Assembly (NCBI RefSeq): GCF_039710355.1
Contig: NZ_JBDKWZ010000011.1
Span: 124,001 to 188,000 of the forward strand
Direction of reading: 5' to 3'
Source: Rapidithrix thailandica
GTDB taxonomy: Bacteria; Bacteroidota; Bacteroidia; Cytophagales; Flammeovirgaceae
Length of the DNA stretch: 64,000 nucleotides
Shown: positions 62,801 through 64,000 of the stretch, in pieces
Numbering within the stretch: the stretch's first letter is position 1
Layout of the letters: each line of letters opens with the position of its first letter
The notes under the pieces: generated by a model
The model's database searches: none
What the model saw: the letters and a program-made list of their open reading frames with translations, nothing else
Told to the model about the DNA's origin: nothing
Position numbers and translations under genes: made by a program

Positions 62801-64000
62801 TGCGTTTGGCAATAATCCCTTCACCAACATTGCTGATGGTATAAACATAGAAATGCGGTGTAATGCCAATCAGCGCATCGGCCCAATCGTAGCCAGAAAG
62901 GGCAACTTGTTTGCCGAGCGTAAACTCCAAACTTCCATGTGTACCCCAATGGATGATGGCATCAGCCTGGAATTCATGCCTTGTCCATAAATAGGAAGCG
63001 ATGTAGGGATGTGGTGGGGCTGCTTTTGTACCATGCACAATCTGAAAAGTGTTTTCACCAAGTCCGGCAAGGGGCTGAGGCAGCAAAACAACATTTCCGA
63101 ATTGTAACCTGGCCACAGCCAAATAATCCTTTCCTTCTTTTACAGTGCTTAAATATTCGCCCGGAGCTTCCCCGAATTCTTTCTTTACAGCTTCATAGCT
63201 TTCTTGCGCTAAATCTTTGGCCACCCAGTTTTCATACACTGATTTTTCAACCAGTGCCGGATGGCCATTTTCTAAAAACTCATCAAAAGCACCCTGGGCA
63301 TAGGGTCCTAACACCGCACCTTGTGCTTTAATCATCTCCCACAGTTCATCAGCCGAAGCAGGTAAGTTTTCCACTTTATACCCTTCATTTTTTAACCTGA
63401 CCAATGTGTTGTAAATAGAAGGCACTACTTCCATATTGGCTGCCACCATGGCATTGAGTCCGGGGCCTTTAAAATAGTAGATGGCAATTTTTTTGTCTTT
63501 GTTGGATTTTGATTTAAGCAATAGCCATTTTTCAACCATATCGCCAAATTTTTGCAAGCGATCGGGAATAGTTTGAAAAGACAAGTAGCCTGTTTCATCT
63601 TTATATTGCGCCACCACTGCATAGGGGTTAATCCCGCCATCAATTTCGGGGAGCACCACACTCATCGATAATAAAGCTCCTGCAAAACCTTGCGGATCAT
63701 CCACCCAATCTTCGTAGGGTTGGAATACGCTAAGTGGCGTGAGAAGTGGAATATTTTTTTCTTTGAGCCAAGAAACCGCTTCTTTTTCCTGGCCCAAGGT
63801 AAGCCTGCCATGCGGCATTAAAATAGCCAAGTCGGGGTTGACTTGTTTGAGAAAATCCAGCCGTTTGGTGGCGGCACTGATAGTGTACACATTCAGGTTT
63901 CGGCTCTCCAACATACTAATCAAAGAATCTATATGCTCTCTATTCGCATTGAAAGGTCCGGGAACACTAGTAAGCAGCGCTATTTTAGGTTGGTTTGGCT
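59874..64000 (-). CDS. hmuS: CobN/HmuS-family chelatase, partial (5' end outside window)
   Basis: At least 1375 residues of a magnesium chelatase H/CobN-type large subunit; the frame is open to the window edge (PKIALLTSVPGPFNANREHI). Landmarks are FHGTHGSLEF-type IIHWGTHGSLEFTLGKQVAL (about residue 330), NLYAIDAEKTPSPEAW, TLWPGDFIGTEGAMIAQIFY and NTWGGLSLDHVYEFMGGLSM. The protein ends in a single membrane helix (VILYVLVGVVASLFVFLFI) and a basic tail, which true CobN lacks but HmuS-type proteins have. With ExbB- and DUF2149-type partners this suggests heme de-chelation (iron release) rather than cobalt insertion. Confidence 0.85.
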   Translation of the reverse strand, partial: PNQPKIALLTSVPGPFNANREHIDSLISMLESRNLNVYTISAATKRLDFLKQVNPDLAILMPHGRLTLGQEKEAVSWLKEKNIPLLTPLSVFQPYEDWVDDPQGFAGALLSMSVVLPEIDGGINPYAVVAQYKDETGYLSFQTIPDRLQKFGDMVEKWLLLKSKSNKDKKIAIYYFKGPGLNAMVAANMEVVPSIYNTLVRLKNEGYKVENLPASADELWEMIKAQGAVLGPYAQGAFDEFLENGHPALVEKSVYENWVAKDLAQESYEAVKKEFGEAPGEYLSTVKEGKDYLAVARLQFGNVVLLPQPLAGLGENTFQIVHGTKAAPPHPYIASYLWTRHEFQADAIIHWGTHGSLEFTLGKQVALSGYDWADALIGITPHFYVYTISNVGEGIIAKRRSYATTLTYLTPPFMEADVSGDLKQLSDKLTAFIGTSGAVREQYRKNIGELVMKLNLDTDLGLDSTGIYDDETIMHISNHIEEVRNSKVTGGLYTMGNFYNQEQIDHTAEIMAMDPIAYSLASLDKLKGKVTQKQLDNQVYFDKNYRAKSKKAIKEITQKGTSTEAVLTSLIDKKDLEAAYDWAKKSKGLSDADIIKGFISMGSAQPKDKGTGHKKTRNASEPTEEELVELKSLVIAISPYPEKVAFIEKLKSDKQFKQSAGILDPQTLEKAKTVAKAIPAMAKALEIGQQPDVFALLKMMQKESLRQLTFELLEDKSLAAQVADERKRAEQQTMATLTNPEYLESIHLIEKSTALTRMTKEQLQQHLPHLNAFVANIGLLKEKKPDELSSFLANDDLEMALKTSIENIELTLLAKESIEKEFAESVLAIEKAVSLVNQYREDLKTSTESEVQAILTGLEGGYIAPSSGGDPITNPATIPTGRNLYAIDAEKTPSPEAWTVGVNLAKNLLSTHQKKHGAYPQKISFTLWPGDFIGTEGAMIAQIFYLLGVEPVRDPFNRVVDIKLIPQQELARPRIDVVVQTAGQFRDLAASRMFLINKAVRMAALAEDAQDNFVKAGVMAAEVFMKEKGLSPKQAKEWATQRVFGGVNGTYGTNIMGMVEKGNTWEDEREVANTYINNMGAIYDEGEYWGAFQKGVFEAALQNTEVVVQPRESNTWGGLSLDHVYEFMGGLSMAVRSVTGKDPDAYFNDFRNPNNAKVQGLKEALWIEARSTLLNPKYISEYMKGGATSAETFAETFRNTYGWNVMKPNEIDNELWNNLHEVYIKDKLNLKLYDFFERENPYALEEMTAVMLETIRKGYWKASAAQIQELANLHTNLIKDHKAGCSEFVCNNEKLEAFIAENLTEQTRADYEAALRAVQESQSTDEAVVLEKETIKEKHQKVDYEDDMSVILYVLVGVVASLFVFLFIKRRRQD

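Noticed and set aside
59874..64000. Cobalamin-synthesis CobN
   Set aside because: The terminal membrane helix and the ExbB/DUF2149 neighbours fit HmuS-type heme systems better, and no cobalamin genes are present; it remains the alternative.

Overview
The window comes from a member of the Bacteroidota, most likely a Cytophagales-type bacterium. The evidence is a gingipain-type PorU2 with a PorV/PorQ partner (type IX secretion), TAnnTTTG-type promoter boxes, AcnB, DUF2911, a CobN/HmuS heme cluster and YD-repeat (RHS) proteins with the Bacteroidota-type core. A run of 100 N at 38352-38451 shows that this is a draft assembly. No rRNA, tRNA or CRISPR array was recognised.

Layout. 1-3.85 kb: an iron-siderophore (or similar chelate) uptake operon, with the 3' end of a TonB-dependent receptor, a binding lipoprotein, a FecCD permease and an ATPase. 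4.1-15.5 kb: single genes, namely an HsdR-N-like nuclease-fold protein, a TetR regulator with an alpha/beta hydrolase, a MarR with a divergent 4-TM protein, two cold-shock proteins, a cupin, an FAD/NAD(P) oxidoreductase, a second MarR, a degenerate membrane kinase-like protein and a DUF2911 protein. 15.6-21.8 kb: porU2 and a porV/porQ-like gene. 22-26.8 kb: housekeeping and envelope genes ending with mnmE.

Right after mnmE the window becomes accessory DNA. 27-30.7 kb carries fragments of an integrative or conjugative element: a zinc-ribbon start of an excisionase-like protein, a small HTH-like protein and a frameshifted TraE-like gene. An RHS protein without its 5' end is fused to the TraE remnant. 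From 30.7 to 43.2 kb there are four successive RHS core segments, high in GC and nearly identical in places. Each is followed by an unrelated AT-rich C-terminal tail and one or more small downstream genes that look like cognate immunity genes. This orphan-tip array is broken by in-frame amber codons, short insertions, an 80-bp inverted-repeat element, and one or two copies of an IS110-family element that splits an immunity-type gene.

45.5-51.7 kb holds a co-oriented set of short promiscuous genes: isochorismatase, HxlR pseudogene, MBL lactonase-like, hypothetical, methyltransferase, AraC-GyrI and the rifampin ADP-ribosyltransferase Arr. Several are separated by imperfect inverted repeats placed directly after stop codons. 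These look like attC sites of an integron-type cassette array without an integrase. 52-55 kb carries an ArsR-controlled oxidoreductase killed by two in-frame stops, a SUKH-like protein and a VOC lipoprotein. From 55.2 kb core genes return: acnB, then a convergent hmuSTUV-like cluster (CobN-family chelatase, membrane protein, ExbB/MotA-type channel, DUF2149) that runs off the right edge and is probably for iron recovery from heme.

The two ends of the window thus both concern iron acquisition, while the middle 28 kb is a graveyard and exchange zone of mobile and polymorphic-toxin cassettes.
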